A program made the position numbers and the translations under genes. Source: Microscilla marina ATCC 23134 (GTDB taxonomy: Bacteria > Bacteroidota > Bacteroidia > Cytophagales > Microscillaceae). Taken from it: a stretch of 64,000 nt of DNA. Positions 1-7,846 of the stretch are shown here, piece after piece. Within the stretch, counting starts at the first letter, position 1; every line of letters begins with the position of its first letter. The DNA lies in contig NZ_AAWS01000003.1 in NCBI RefSeq assembly GCF_000169175.1, forward strand, positions 124,001 through 188,000. The letters run 5' to 3'. The notes below the pieces were generated by a model that worked only from the letters and a program-made list of their open reading frames with translations, ran no database searches and was not told the origin of the DNA.

Positions 1-82
1 ACCAGTCAACATAGTTAAAAGTTTAAGAACTTTTTTATTATATTTGCAAATGTGATATTTTACCCTGCCATCTGCCAAGGCA

Positions 83-643
83 TTAACTGCCCAAATGCCG
101 CATAGTACGTTCAAAAGCCTTGGTCAGAAACTCCTTGTTTTTGTGTACCTGCATCAAAATCAACGAACCCTCAATATCAGCAATGATCTGATGTGCCAGT
201 TGTTGTGCCTTGTTGGGTTGGTATTCGTTCTCTAAAATGTATACAAAAGCCCGTTCCCAATCTACAAAGAACACTTTTGTAAATTCGGCAAAAGCTTCTT
301 CTATGTGGGTGATTTCCAGTGCAGTATTGGCAAAAATACAACCCTGACAGTCTTTAGAAAACACCCGGTTCGACGCCTCAATCATTTGCTGCATACGGTC
401 GTGAGCGGGCACTTGGTCTTGGTAAGCAATAGAGAAAACCTTGGCTTTGAAGTAACTATAAGATGCCTTGAGCACCTCTTGCATAATGGCTTCTTTGTTT
501 TTGAAATGATGATAAAACACCCCCTTAGTCAATCCATTAGCCTTGGCAAGCTGATCGAGCGTGGTGCGGTAATACCCTTGTTTGCGGAAAACCTGGGTAC
601 AAATAGCAATAATTTCCTCTTTAGTGGTTTTTTTTATCGGCAT
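83..643 (-). CDS. TetR/AcrR family transcriptional repressor
   Basis: A 186-residue one-domain-plus-ligand-pocket regulator of typical TetR length. Residues 10-57 form the DNA-binding domain with the helix-turn-helix at about 28-47 (TTLDQLAKANGLTKGVFYHH). The C-terminal half has a GCIFANTALE segment like that of the LmrA/YxaF/NemR type, with Cys residues that could sense electrophiles; that sensing role is inference. The start ATG at 643 abuts a 16-bp palindrome at 645-660, so autorepression is likely. No divergent target gene lies next to it, so the controlled genes are unknown. Confidence 0.9.
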   Translation of the reverse strand: MPIKKTTKEEIIAICTQVFRKQGYYRTTLDQLAKANGLTKGVFYHHFKNKEAIMQEVLKASYSYFKAKVFSIAYQDQVPAHDRMQQMIEASNRVFSKDCQGCIFANTALEITHIEEAFAEFTKVFFVDWERAFVYILENEYQPNKAQQLAHQIIADIEGSLILMQVHKNKEFLTKAFERTMRHLGS

Positions 644-644
644 T

Positions 645-660
645 TACTGAACGTTTAGTA
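645..660. promoter_or_regulatory. Probable TetR operator
   Basis: TACTGAACGTTTAGTA is a palindrome with a single mismatched pair, starting two bases upstream of the TetR gene start codon. The AACGTT centre flanked by ACT/AGT is typical of TetR-family operators. A bound repressor would block transcription or initiation of its own gene. Confidence 0.6.
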
Positions 661-771
661 TGTAAAAGTATATGGAAAGGCTGAGATTTTCAAATATTTT
701 ATAGAAGAAAAAAATAAGGAGGCAAAATATTGTGTGGGCAAAGGCAGGGGCAAGTGAAGCAGTAGAGCAAA

Positions 772-993
772 CTATTTCCGCCCTTTGATATGGTACCTTA
801 CAATGTCTTCAACCTTCCCGTGTTCACTCAATACCCGTCGCATGCGCTTTTCCGATACCCCCGTTCGGTTGGGGTGGTAATAATCATATTTTACGTCTTT
901 AAGCTTGAGCTTATGGGCAGTAGACAAACCTGGATATACATTGTTCATAAACCATTCGAAAGCTTCGGCTACATTCTTAAAATCGTGCGTCAT
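772..993 (-). CDS. Small conserved-looking protein of unknown function
   Basis: The open frame runs to 1053 (93 residues), but the first 20 residues look like random leader sequence. The internal ATG at 993 gives a 73-residue protein beginning MTHDFKNVAEAFEWFMNNVY. It is basic (KLKLKDVKYDYYHPNRTGVS, KRMRRVLSEHGKVEDIVRYH), with no signal peptide or membrane segment; the C-terminal half could form a small helical nucleic-acid-binding domain, which is speculation. It lies 129 bp from the TetR gene on the same strand. Family not recognised. Confidence 0.55.
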   Translation of the reverse strand: MTHDFKNVAEAFEWFMNNVYPGLSTAHKLKLKDVKYDYYHPNRTGVSEKRMRRVLSEHGKVEDIVRYHIKGRK

Positions 994-1143
994 TGGGCGT
1001 TTGTTTTTGCTTGTGAATATAAAGCATTTTAACCTTAAATAGTGATAGGTCATGAGCTATAAACTACAAGTAGAGGCACTTGTTTTTTTGGCTTGAATTG
1101 TTTTGAGAATCAGGTAAGTGCTTTGTATCGAAAATCTGGTTTT

Positions 1144-2929
1144 TGAGTCTTCTTTGAATGCTTATTGTAGACAATTCAAAATATTACCTCCCGCGAAGGT
1201 CTTACCGCAGGGTGACCTGAGCACTGTTCACCCGAACGTTTGTAAACGACTTATGAAGGTTTCAAACCTTTCTAAAATCCCCCTTGTAGGGGCGTACCTT
1301 TTACCTCCCGCGAAGGTCTTACCGCAGGGTGACCTGAGCACTGCTCACCCGAACGTTTGTAAACGACTTATGAAGGTTTTAAATCTTCTTTGAATGCTTA
1401 TTGTAGACAATTCAAAATATTACCTCTTGCGAAGGTCTTACCGCAGGGTGACCTGAGCACTGCTCACCCGAATGTTTGTAAACGACTCATGAAAGTTTTA
1501 AATCTTCTTTGAATGCTTATTGTAGACAATTCAAAATATTACCTCTTGCGAAGGTCTTACCGCAGGGTGACCTGAGCACTGCTCACCCGAATGTTTGTAA
1601 ACGACTCATGAAAGTTTTAAATCTTCTTTGAATGCTTATTGTAGACAATTCAAAATATTACCTCCTGACAGGTTGGTCGCTGGTTTTAACAAAACAAATT
1701 CACCTTAAACCTCCACCCCCGCGAAGGTCTTACCGCAGGGTGACCTGAGCACTGCTCACCCGAACGTTTGTAAACGACTTATGAAGGTTTTAAATCTTCC
1801 TTGAATGCTTATTGTAGACAATTCAAAATATTACCTCTTGCGAAGGTCTTACCGTAGGGTGACCTGAGCACTGCTCACCCGAATGTTTGTAAACAACTTA
1901 TGAAAGTTTTAAATCTTCTTTGAATGTTTATTGTAGTCAATTCAAACTATTTCCTCCTGACAGGTTGGTCGCTGGTTTTAACAAAACAAATTCACCTTAA
2001 ACCTCCACCCCCGCGAAGGTCTTACCGCAGGGTGACCTGAGCACTGCTCACCCGAACGTTTGTAAACGACTTATGAAAGTTTTAAATCTTCTTTGAATGC
2101 TTATTGTAGACAATTCAAAATATTACCTCCTGACAGGTTGGTCGCTGGTTTTAACAAAACAAATTCACCTTAAACCTCCACCTCCGCGAAGGTCTTACCG
2201 CAGGGTGACCTGAGCACTGCTCACCCGAATGTTTAAACGACTTATGAAGGTTTTAAATCTTCGTTGAATGCTTATTGTAGACAATTCAAAATATTACCTC
2301 TTGCGAAGGTCTTACCGCAGGGTGACCTGAGCACTGCTCACCTGAATGTTTGTAAACGACTTATGAAGGTTTTAAATCTTCTTTGAATGCTTATTGTAGA
2401 TAATTCAAAATATTACCTCCTGACAGGTTGGTCGCTGGTTTTAACAAAACAAATTCACCACCCCCGCGAAGGTCTTACCGCAGGGTGACCTGAGCACTGC
2501 TCACCCGAACGTTTGTAAACGACTTATGAAAGTTTTAAATCTTCTTTGAATGCTTATTGTAGACAATTCAAAATATTACCTCTTGCGAAGGTCTTACCGC
2601 AGGGTGACCTGAGCACTGCTCACCCGAACGTTTGTAAACGACTTATGAAAGTTTTAAATCTTCCTTGAATGCTTATTGTAGACAATTCAAAATATTACCT
2701 CTTGCGAAGGTCTTACCGCAGGGTGACCTGAGCACTGCTCACCTGAATGTTTGTAAACGACTTATGAAGGTTTTAAATCTTCTTTGAATGCTTATTGTAG
2801 ACAATTCAAAATATTACCTCCTGCGAAGGTCTTACCGCAGGGTGACCTGAGCACTGCTCACCCGAACGTTTGTAAACGACTCATGAAAGTTTTAAATCTT
2901 CTTTGAATGCTTATTGTAGATAATTCAAA
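1144..2929. repeat. Array of about 13 tandem 119-bp structured repeats
   Basis: The core GCGAAGGTCTTACCGCAGGG recurs at 1193, 1310, 1429, 1548, 1721, 1840, 2013, 2186, 2303, 2466, 2585, 2704 and 2823 (the period is 117-119, or 163-173 where an extra module is present). Each unit holds three short inverted repeats: TGAGCA-C-TGCTCA inside GGTGA...TCACC, CGTTT-GT-AAACG, and TTGAAT...ATTCAA. Four units (before 1721, 2013, 2186 and 2466) carry an extra module of about 54 bp starting CTGACAGGTTGGTCGCTGG. Units are nearly identical, implying recent expansion or homogenisation. The period is not a multiple of 3, arguing against coding. Copies 1 and 2 have diverged flanks. Confidence 0.95.
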
Positions 2930-2933
2930 GAAA

Positions 2934-2959
2934 AAAGCCCTAATATGGGTCAGGGCTTT
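2934..2959 (-). terminator. Rho-independent terminator
   Basis: AAAGCCCT, a 10-base loop, AGGGCTTT, followed on the minus strand by a T run. It sits 7 bases after the stop of the small gene at 2966-3214 and separates it from the repeat array. Confidence 0.8.
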
Positions 2960-2965
2960 GGTATT

Positions 2966-3214
2966 TTATATTGATTTTTGTTCCATCCTACCCAATATTT
3001 CTACGTTGTTGAGCGCGTATTGCATTTGTTGAATATTTGCCTGTAGAAAAGTTTTTACTTGAGTGTATTCTTGGTTTTCGAACAGTTCTAGCGAAGCGTT
3101 GGCGTCAAGTGCTACTGCCTCCAAGTGAGCGTATATACTTTGGGCAAAAATGTTGATCATAGATTGAGGAATGGTAACGTTTTGTACCTCTGAGTTTAAA
3201 TTAACATCTTGCAT
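2966..3214 (-). CDS. Small acidic protein of unknown function
   Basis: An 82-residue protein (MQDVNLNSEVQNVTIPQSMI...) with no signal peptide, no Cys and a high content of Asn, Gln, Glu and Ala; mostly predicted helix (AQSIYAHLEAVALDANASLE). It has a clean terminator directly after its stop and a highly structured upstream region (3241-3300), which supports a genuine transcription unit. Family and function not recognised. It lies between the repeat array and the frameshifted gene at 3607-4090. Confidence 0.6.
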   Translation of the reverse strand: MQDVNLNSEVQNVTIPQSMINIFAQSIYAHLEAVALDANASLELFENQEYTQVKTFLQANIQQMQYALNNVEILGRMEQKSI

Positions 3215-3240
3215 ATGTAGAATAATTTATATTTTGCAAA

Positions 3241-3300
3241 AAGCCCTTGAGGAGAACCTGCAAGTTTACACCTCTTGGGCTTACTTTCACTGTGAAAGTA
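3241..3300. promoter_or_regulatory. Leader hairpin and perfect 19-bp palindrome
   Basis: Bases 3282-3300 read TACTTTCACTGTGAAAGTA, a perfect palindrome around a central T, 68-86 bases upstream of the small gene starting at 3214. Bases 3241-3252 and 3271-3282 form a second inverted repeat (AAGCCC-tt-GAGG with CCTC-tt-GGGCTT). The palindrome is a good operator candidate and the hairpin could lie in the 5' leader. Both assignments are inferred from symmetry only. Confidence 0.45.
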
Positions 3301-3460
3301 TAAATATAAGAAAATAGCCCGCCTTTTACAAAGAAGAAATAGTTTAATTTACTGAAAATCAATGCTTTATATGGTGAGTCCACTAGTCACATACTCGTAA
3401 TTACAGGGCTTTCTTATAAAAAATGAGAAACCTCTGTGAAGTTTGCAAAGTACGAAGTTT

Positions 3461-3490
3461 CGATCGGGTGTGGAGACACTGCCCGAGGCG
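3461..3490. repeat. Fragment of dispersed foldback repeat (9.6-kb family)
   Basis: Contains GTGGAGACAC-N5-GAGGCG, the same end motif as the right arm of the foldback element at 9742-9762. Nothing else of the element is present. The 3391-3566 stretch around it carries no convincing gene. Confidence 0.35.
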
Positions 3491-3566
3491 GAGAGGTTAT
3501 TTTTTTTGTTTGAATTGTCTTCGCAAACCTGCTAGGTTTTGCTTTAATTGGTTCTACTACAAAAAA

Positions 3567-3590
3567 ACACCAGTACCTAAGCACTGGTGT
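3567..3590 (-). terminator. Rho-independent terminator
   Basis: ACACCAGT, an 8-base loop, ACTGGTGT, then seven T on the minus strand. It lies 16 bases after the stop codon (3607-3609) of the restored frame of the upstream minus-strand gene. That position supports the idea that the gene once ran to 3607. Confidence 0.75.
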
Positions 3591-3606
3591 TTGAAATCAG
3601 ACTTGG

Positions 3607-4090
3607 CTATTTTTTAAACCTAGCCAGTAGCCTGAGCGATTTGCCTGGTTGCTTACTCAACAATTTTCGCATAGGACAACTTTTATCCTGGTAAGGGCAA
3701 GTGTAATTGGCAGGTACAAACCCCACTAATGAGCGCTTTACGCGCTTTGGGATGAGCCCGACAGGTACCCCCTAAGTGAAAGGTTCTGCCCCAGCCAGTG
3801 ATATAAATCTCGTGGTTGATGAGGTATTCCATAAAACCTTGTCGCCAGATGTCGTTTTGTACCTGTTCGCGTCGGTCTCTGCGTTCATCTTCCACAAACT
3901 CACCGTATACAGCAATTGGAATGAGTTCAACCCCATTTTCTTCTGCTTCTTTATTTCCCGATTCAACATTATTATACAATTGATTTAACTCAATTTGTGC
4001 GTCCTCGCTCAACTGGTTCCACCAATCTTCGGTTTCCCTTGTTTCGGCATCGTTCAGGTGAGCATTCATGTTTGATGGGATTTTGATCAT
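3607..4090 (-). CDS. Unknown Cys-containing protein, frameshifted near its 3' end
   Basis: The uninterrupted frame is 3683-4090 (135 residues: acidic N-terminal half with EDWWNQLSEDAQIELNQLYN, then TCRAHPKARKALISG). After ALISG the frame drifts into an implausible tail, while removing one base from the GGGG run (plus-strand 3721-3724) continues as FVPANYTCPYQDKSCPM and then a basic tail to a stop at 3607, just before a terminator. The restored protein would be about 160 residues with a C-x(n)-C-x6-C cysteine set, perhaps metal-binding. Either a true inactivating frameshift or a sequence error. Family not recognised. A partial copy lies at 4536-4643. Confidence 0.6.
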
Positions 4091-4427
4091 AGAATAAAAT
4101 TAGTATTGGGCAAAATTGCATGATTGTATACGTGAATTGGCAAGAACAGAGCGATGTCATTTAGAGGTATTTCTCTTCTAGCGTGGTCATAGAATCCTGG
4201 CAGGTTTGGAGCTGGTTTTAAGGTTTCTAGTACAATGGGGATTAAGTAAATAATGAATTAATTTGGATGGATTTTGTTCTCTAACGAATCGTGAAAATGG
4301 CGGATAGTTCGCTTTCTGAATTCCGATGCATATCGGAACCTTAGCTATCTAACTTTTTGGCGATGAAGTAAGAGGGCAAAAGTCGCTGAATAAATCATTA
4401 GGAATTTAGTTCCCGTTGTACTAGTCT
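4091..4427. other. Intergenic region with one hairpin
   Basis: No gene seen. Bases near 4318-4340 contain TTCCGAT-gcat-ATCGGAA, a 7-bp stem resembling the ACCGAT...ATCGGT hairpin of the dispersed repeats at 9.6 and 43 kb. Bases 4196-4227 resemble the extra 54-bp module of the tandem array (CAGGTTTGGAGCTGGTTTTAA). Confidence 0.4.
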
Positions 4428-4533
4428 TCTTTGAATGCTTATCGTAGCAAATTCACCTCAAACCTCCACCCCCGCGAAGGTTTTACCTCAGGGTGACCTG
4501 AGCAATGGTCGCTAGAACCTTGTCGGGGCTTAA
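4428..4533. repeat. Solitary diverged copy of the 119-bp tandem repeat
   Basis: Reads through the same order of modules as the array at 1144-2929: TTCTTTGAATGCTTAT, then CCTCCACCCCCGCGAAGGTT, then AGGGTGACCTGAGCA. It lacks the 3' half with CGTTTGTAAACG. It abuts the gene fragment at 4536-4643. Confidence 0.75.
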
Positions 4534-4535
4534 GA

Positions 4536-4643
4536 CTATACAATTGATTGAGCTCAATTTGGGTTTTGTTGCTCAACTGGTTCCACCAATCTTCGGTTTC
4601 CTTTATTTCGGCGAGCCTGCATGTTTAGAGGGATTTTGATCAT
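4536..4643 (-). pseudogene. Truncated duplicate of the 5' end of the 3607-4090 gene
   Basis: The sequence matches the start of the neighbouring gene (about 3974-4088) including the stretch GGTTCCACCAATCTTCGGTTT and the first codons ATGATCAAAATCCCTC. It has an internal deletion near the start and no 3' half. Similarity continues about 15 bases upstream of the start codon, so a segment including its promoter end was copied. Not expected to be functional. Confidence 0.7.
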
Positions 4644-4859
4644 AGAATAAAGTTAGTATACATGTAAAAGTATGCTTGTAAAATGGGGAATCAAATTGCT
4701 TAGGATATTTTTTTCAAAAAAAATAAAGCCTTGAAAAGTGTGTTTTTATTGGCTACAATCAAAAATATGAAAAAAAATAGTCGATGGAGGGAATAAAAAA
4801 CACACATCGGTGTCTAATGGGTGTATTTGAACAAAACAACCATTTAAAATTAAAGAACA

Positions 4860-5234
4860 ATGAAAACAACTGTTGTAAATATTACTCGCTTAGGTGTATT
4901 ATCACTGTTAATGGTACTATTGGTAAATGCGGCTTCTTATGCCCAGCGTGGACGTCGAGGCAACAACCTGACGGCTGAGCAACGCGCTGAAAAAGCCGCC
5001 AAACGTTTGACCAAAAAACTAGGGTTAAATGCTGACCAAACTACCCAGGTGCAGGCAGCTAACCTAAAAATGCAAACTGCCAAAGACGCAGCAAGAACTA
5101 CCCGCGATCGTGCGGCAATGAAAAGTGCCAGCGAAGCTTATCGGGCGGAGTTAAAAACGATTTTAACCAGTGAGCAATACTCGAAGTTTGAGCAAATGAA
5201 GAAAAGAAAAAAACGCAAGGGTAGACGTGGCTAA
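4860..5234 (+). CDS. Secreted Spy/CpxP-like (LTxxQ) protein, paralogue 1
   Basis: A 124-residue protein with a signal peptide (MKTTVVNITRLGVLSLLMVL, cleaved after ASYAQ) followed by a very basic, Ala-rich helical body. The motif LTAEQRAEKAAKRLTKKLGL resembles the Spy/CpxP-type LTxEQ repeats, with a second LTSEQY near the C-terminus; the tail is a poly-basic KKRKKRKGRRG. Spy-like proteins are periplasmic chaperones, so a periplasmic holdase or metal/envelope-stress role is plausible but not shown. First of three tandem paralogues (also 5414 and 5923) that share the signal peptide almost exactly. Confidence 0.8.
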   Translation: MKTTVVNITRLGVLSLLMVLLVNAASYAQRGRRGNNLTAEQRAEKAAKRLTKKLGLNADQTTQVQAANLKMQTAKDAARTTRDRAAMKSASEAYRAELKTILTSEQYSKFEQMKKRKKRKGRRG

Positions 5235-5297
5235 AGTTGATTAGCAATGAGTTATACTGTTGTTGAAAAATAGTATTTAAAAAAGTGAAAAATAAAT

Positions 5298-5360
5298 GAG
5301 CTTAGACTAATCCTTTTTACAAAAGCATCGTCTAAGCTCTCACATCCTGGCAGATCAGGA
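5298..5360 (+). ncRNA. Conserved two-hairpin RNA element, copy 1
   Basis: Stem 1 pairs GAGCTTAGAC (5298-5307) with GTCTAAGCTC (5330-5339), enclosing 22 bases that start TAATCCTTT and contain a small CTTTT-tac-AAAAG stem. Stem 2 pairs TCCTG with CAGGA (5345-5360), followed by an A/T-rich stretch. The element at 5819-5882 has the same order, loop length and TAATCCTTT start, with a compensatory C:G to T:A change in stem 1, so an RNA structure is well supported. It may be a terminator/processing element of the gene before it or a leader of the gene after it. Confidence 0.55.
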
Positions 5361-5413
5361 CAAAAACTTTTTATACTTTAAAAGACAATATATATTTTTA
5401 ATGCTTTACAATT

Positions 5414-5755
5414 ATGAAAGCAACCATTGCCAACATTACTCGCTTAGGTGTATCATCATTGTTGATGGTACTATTGGTAAACACAGTTTCTTACGCCCAG
5501 CGTAACAAGCAGCTAACTGCTGAGCAGCGTACTAAAAAAGCCGTACAGCTTATGACTAAAAGTTTGGGTTTAAGTGTGGCACAGATCGCCAAAGTAGAAG
5601 AAGCAAATCTGACTTTTCAGCGTGCCCGCGAAGTGGCTAAAACCCACCAAGACCAAACCGCAGTAAGAGCAGCCCGAAAAGCTTACCATGCAGAGTTAAA
5701 AACGATTTTAACCCGCAATCAGTATAAGAAATTTAGGCAAACACAAAGAAATTAA
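5414..5755 (+). CDS. Secreted Spy/CpxP-like (LTxxQ) protein, paralogue 2
   Basis: A 113-residue protein with nearly the same signal peptide as its neighbour (MKATIANITRLGVSSLLMVL, cut after VSYAQ). The body carries LTAEQRTKKAVQLMTKSLGL, an Arg/Lys/Ala-rich helix and the end motif AYHAELKTILTRNQYKKF. It is less basic at the C-terminus than paralogues 1 and 3, lacking the poly-Lys/Arg tail. Same strand, 179 bp after paralogue 1, with the conserved hairpin element between. Likely periplasmic; exact role unknown. Confidence 0.8.
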   Translation: MKATIANITRLGVSSLLMVLLVNTVSYAQRNKQLTAEQRTKKAVQLMTKSLGLSVAQIAKVEEANLTFQRAREVAKTHQDQTAVRAARKAYHAELKTILTRNQYKKFRQTQRN

Positions 5756-5818
5756 ATTATTGTAAAGCACTGATAAGTAATGGTTTATGTGTGGTGTGGG
5801 AAATAATTTGAAAAAAAA

Positions 5819-5892
5819 GCAGGCTTAGATTAATCCTTTGGGTAAAAGATACATCTAAGCTTGCAAACCCTGTAACCCAGGGAGTATTTTTT
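5819..5892 (+). ncRNA. Conserved two-hairpin RNA element, copy 2
   Basis: Stem 1 pairs GCAGGCTTAGAT (5819-5830) with ATCTAAGCTTGC (5853-5864), 12 bp with one G-U. The 22-base interior starts TAATCCTTT and has CTTT-gggt-AAAG. Stem 2 is CCCTG-taacc-CAGGG (5868-5882) followed by a T-rich run, so it can act as a terminator. Homologous to the element at 5298-5360. Confidence 0.55.
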
Positions 5893-5922
5893 ATTATTAT
5901 ATCACTTATTAATCACAAAATC

Positions 5923-6297
5923 ATGAGAGCAACTCTTGCCAACATCACCCGTTTTAGTGTACTATCATTGTTGATGGTATTATTGGTTAATGCATCGTAT
6001 GCCCAAAACGGCAAGCGGGCTGACTGGACGCCTGAACAACGTGCTGAAAAAGTAGCCAAGAATTTGACCAAAAAGTTGGAACTAAACGCTGACCAAACCA
6101 CCAAATTACAAGCGGCAAACCTTACCTGGCAAAAAGCCAGAGATGCAGCCAAAGCTTCAAATGATCGTAAAGCATTGAGAACTGCTCGCAAAGCCTACCG
6201 TGCCGAATTGAGCACTATTTTGACTAGCGAACAGCAAACCAAGCTAAAGGCTTTGCAAGATGCAAGAAAAGCCAAGCGTAAGGGTGGGGGCAAATAG
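5923..6297 (+). CDS. Secreted Spy/CpxP-like (LTxxQ) protein, paralogue 3
   Basis: A 124-residue protein with signal peptide (MRATLANITRFSVLSLLMVL, cut after ASYAQ), then WTPEQRAEKVAKNLTKKLEL, a helical basic body and AYRAELSTILTSEQQTKLKA, ending in a Lys/Arg/Gly tail. It is closest in layout to paralogue 1. The gene ends the three-gene tandem set and is followed by a strong terminator at 6366-6394. The same fold of small secreted charged protein recurs at 22224-22706 in the window. Periplasmic location is inferred from the signal peptide. Confidence 0.8.
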   Translation: MRATLANITRFSVLSLLMVLLVNASYAQNGKRADWTPEQRAEKVAKNLTKKLELNADQTTKLQAANLTWQKARDAAKASNDRKALRTARKAYRAELSTILTSEQQTKLKALQDARKAKRKGGGK

Positions 6298-6365
6298 TTC
6301 ACTAACCTTGTAAACCCAATTAAGACTTTTTTTAAGGTTCATTTTATTTTATATTCATAATGTCT

Positions 6366-6394
6366 AAAGGAGTAAGGATTTTTCTTACTCCTTT
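6366..6394 (+). terminator. Rho-independent terminator
   Basis: AAAGGAGTAAG, 7-base T-rich loop, CTTACTCCTTT, then a T/A run. It closes the Spy-like gene cluster and lies between convergent genes, so it may also serve the flavohaemoglobin gene on the minus strand. Confidence 0.85.
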
Positions 6395-6417
6395 TATTTT
6401 TTATAAGCACCAATAAT

Positions 6418-7617
6418 TTATGCATAGTCAACCGTGGCAGGGGTGAGCGCATCGGTAGGCCCAAAAAACTCATAAAATATTTGATCTTTGGTTATCCCCA
6501 ATCCTTCCAACAAGCCCAATACGTGGCTCATAAATACCGGAGAACCACACAAATATACCTCACTTTGAGTTTTCACTAATGGTCTTAGCATTTCAGCAGA
6601 CAAAAAACCTTCAAAATCAAAATTTTGCCTGAGCTGGTCATCAAATGTAGGTTGGTCGTATACTGTCATTGCTTGTGCTTTGGCATTGATGCCAATGTTT
6701 ACTTCATCCCTAAAGGCGTGTACTTCACTATTTTGGGTGCACTGCACCAGCACTACCTCTCGTTTGCCTTCTTTTACCAATGTTTTATACATGCTCAGCA
6801 AAGGGGTAATACCCACCCCACCCGCAATGAGTAGTACCGGGTGCTGCGAAGGTTGCAACGTAAATACACCAGCAGGCATGCCTACGGTGAGTTCGTCGCC
6901 TTGAGTCACCTGATCGTGTAAGTAACCAGACACCAGTCCTTCTTTTTTTACACTAATGCGCAAATAATCGGGTTGGCAAGCATCCGATAAACTGTAGTTG
7001 CGGGTGTGGGGGTGGGCTTCGCCAGGTATATTCGTTTTAAGGGCAATGTATTGCCCAGGTACAAAGGCAGGGGCGGGGCTACCATCTTTGGGTTGCAGAT
7101 AAAGTGACGTAATTACTTCGCTCTCCTTTACTTTTTTGGCTACCACAAACTGTTTATGTCCCCTAAAACCTCCTGGTTGCACTTCGCGACTGGCATAACG
7201 ACGTTCTTCTTCTCCAATAAGCAGTTGGGCAAGTTGACCATAAGCCTCTGCCCAGGCGCCCAACACTTCGGGAGTGGCGGCATCGCCCAAGACCTCTTTG
7301 ATGGCTGCCAATAGGTTTTCGCCCACTACCTCGTATTGAGTAGGAGTTACGCTCAAACTCACGTGTTTTTCGGCAATCATGGCTATAGCTGCTTTCAGTA
7401 CTTCGGGTTGTTCTATGTAGCGGGCATACTGAAAAATAGCCGTAGCAAGCGCCTTGGGTTGGCTGCCTTTAGCCTGGTGGGTCATGTTAAACACTTCCTT
7501 CAGTTGGGGATGGTTTTTAAACAAACGTTTATAAAAAGCCTGCGTAATAGTATGTATTTGAGTCTCTAAAACAGGCACAGTTGATTTTACGATTGCTATG
7601 TTTTCTTTACTGATCAT
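6418..7617 (-). CDS. hmp: Flavohaemoglobin, nitric oxide dioxygenase
   Basis: A 399-residue cytoplasmic enzyme that oxidises NO to nitrate using O2 and NAD(P)H. Residues 1-135 are the globin domain with all key residues of the E. coli enzyme at identical numbers: Tyr29, Gln53 and the haem-binding His85. Residues 150-260 form the FAD domain (RNYSLSD FAD motif) and 265-395 the NAD domain (IAGGVGITPLLSMYKT, YLCGSP, C-terminal FYEFFGP). Full length for the family. It is a single-gene unit with its own 200-bp upstream region containing an Fnr-like palindrome at 7695-7710, fitting induction by NO or low oxygen. Confidence 0.96.
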   Translation of the reverse strand: MISKENIAIVKSTVPVLETQIHTITQAFYKRLFKNHPQLKEVFNMTHQAKGSQPKALATAIFQYARYIEQPEVLKAAIAMIAEKHVSLSVTPTQYEVVGENLLAAIKEVLGDAATPEVLGAWAEAYGQLAQLLIGEEERRYASREVQPGGFRGHKQFVVAKKVKESEVITSLYLQPKDGSPAPAFVPGQYIALKTNIPGEAHPHTRNYSLSDACQPDYLRISVKKEGLVSGYLHDQVTQGDELTVGMPAGVFTLQPSQHPVLLIAGGVGITPLLSMYKTLVKEGKREVVLVQCTQNSEVHAFRDEVNIGINAKAQAMTVYDQPTFDDQLRQNFDFEGFLSAEMLRPLVKTQSEVYLCGSPVFMSHVLGLLEGLGITKDQIFYEFFGPTDALTPATVDYA

Positions 7618-7694
7618 AACGGTAAATTATTTTATAATTTCTGGGTAATTACTTTGATAATGCCTCAAAGTTAGGGACGGTAAAATACCTGCTT

Positions 7695-7710
7695 TATGAT
7701 CTGAATCATA
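7695..7710. promoter_or_regulatory. Fnr/Crp-like palindrome upstream of hmp
   Basis: TATGAT-CTGA-ATCATA is a perfect inverted repeat with the 4-base spacing of Crp/Fnr family sites, 78-93 bases upstream of the hmp start. Members of that family control hmp in many bacteria. Binding by any particular regulator here is inference. Confidence 0.45.
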
Positions 7711-7846
7711 TATGTTCAAAACAGCGCTGAGAAAGCATTCGAATAAGCTTTGAATATGATGCAAGTTGTATGAGGGTAACTAGTTTATTATGAGGTGATT
7801 AATCCGGGTTATAGTTTGTAATCAATTGCTTACAATACCAACAAAG

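Noticed and set aside
1118-1393. 91-codon open frame in the repeat array
   Set aside because: It arises from two repeat units; the 119-bp period breaks the frame in the rest of the array.
1144-2929. CRISPR array
   Set aside because: Repeats are about 119 bp and follow each other without unique spacers; no cas genes nearby.
3423-3617. 64-codon open frame
   Set aside because: Covers a repeat fragment and a terminator for the opposite strand; composition not protein-like.
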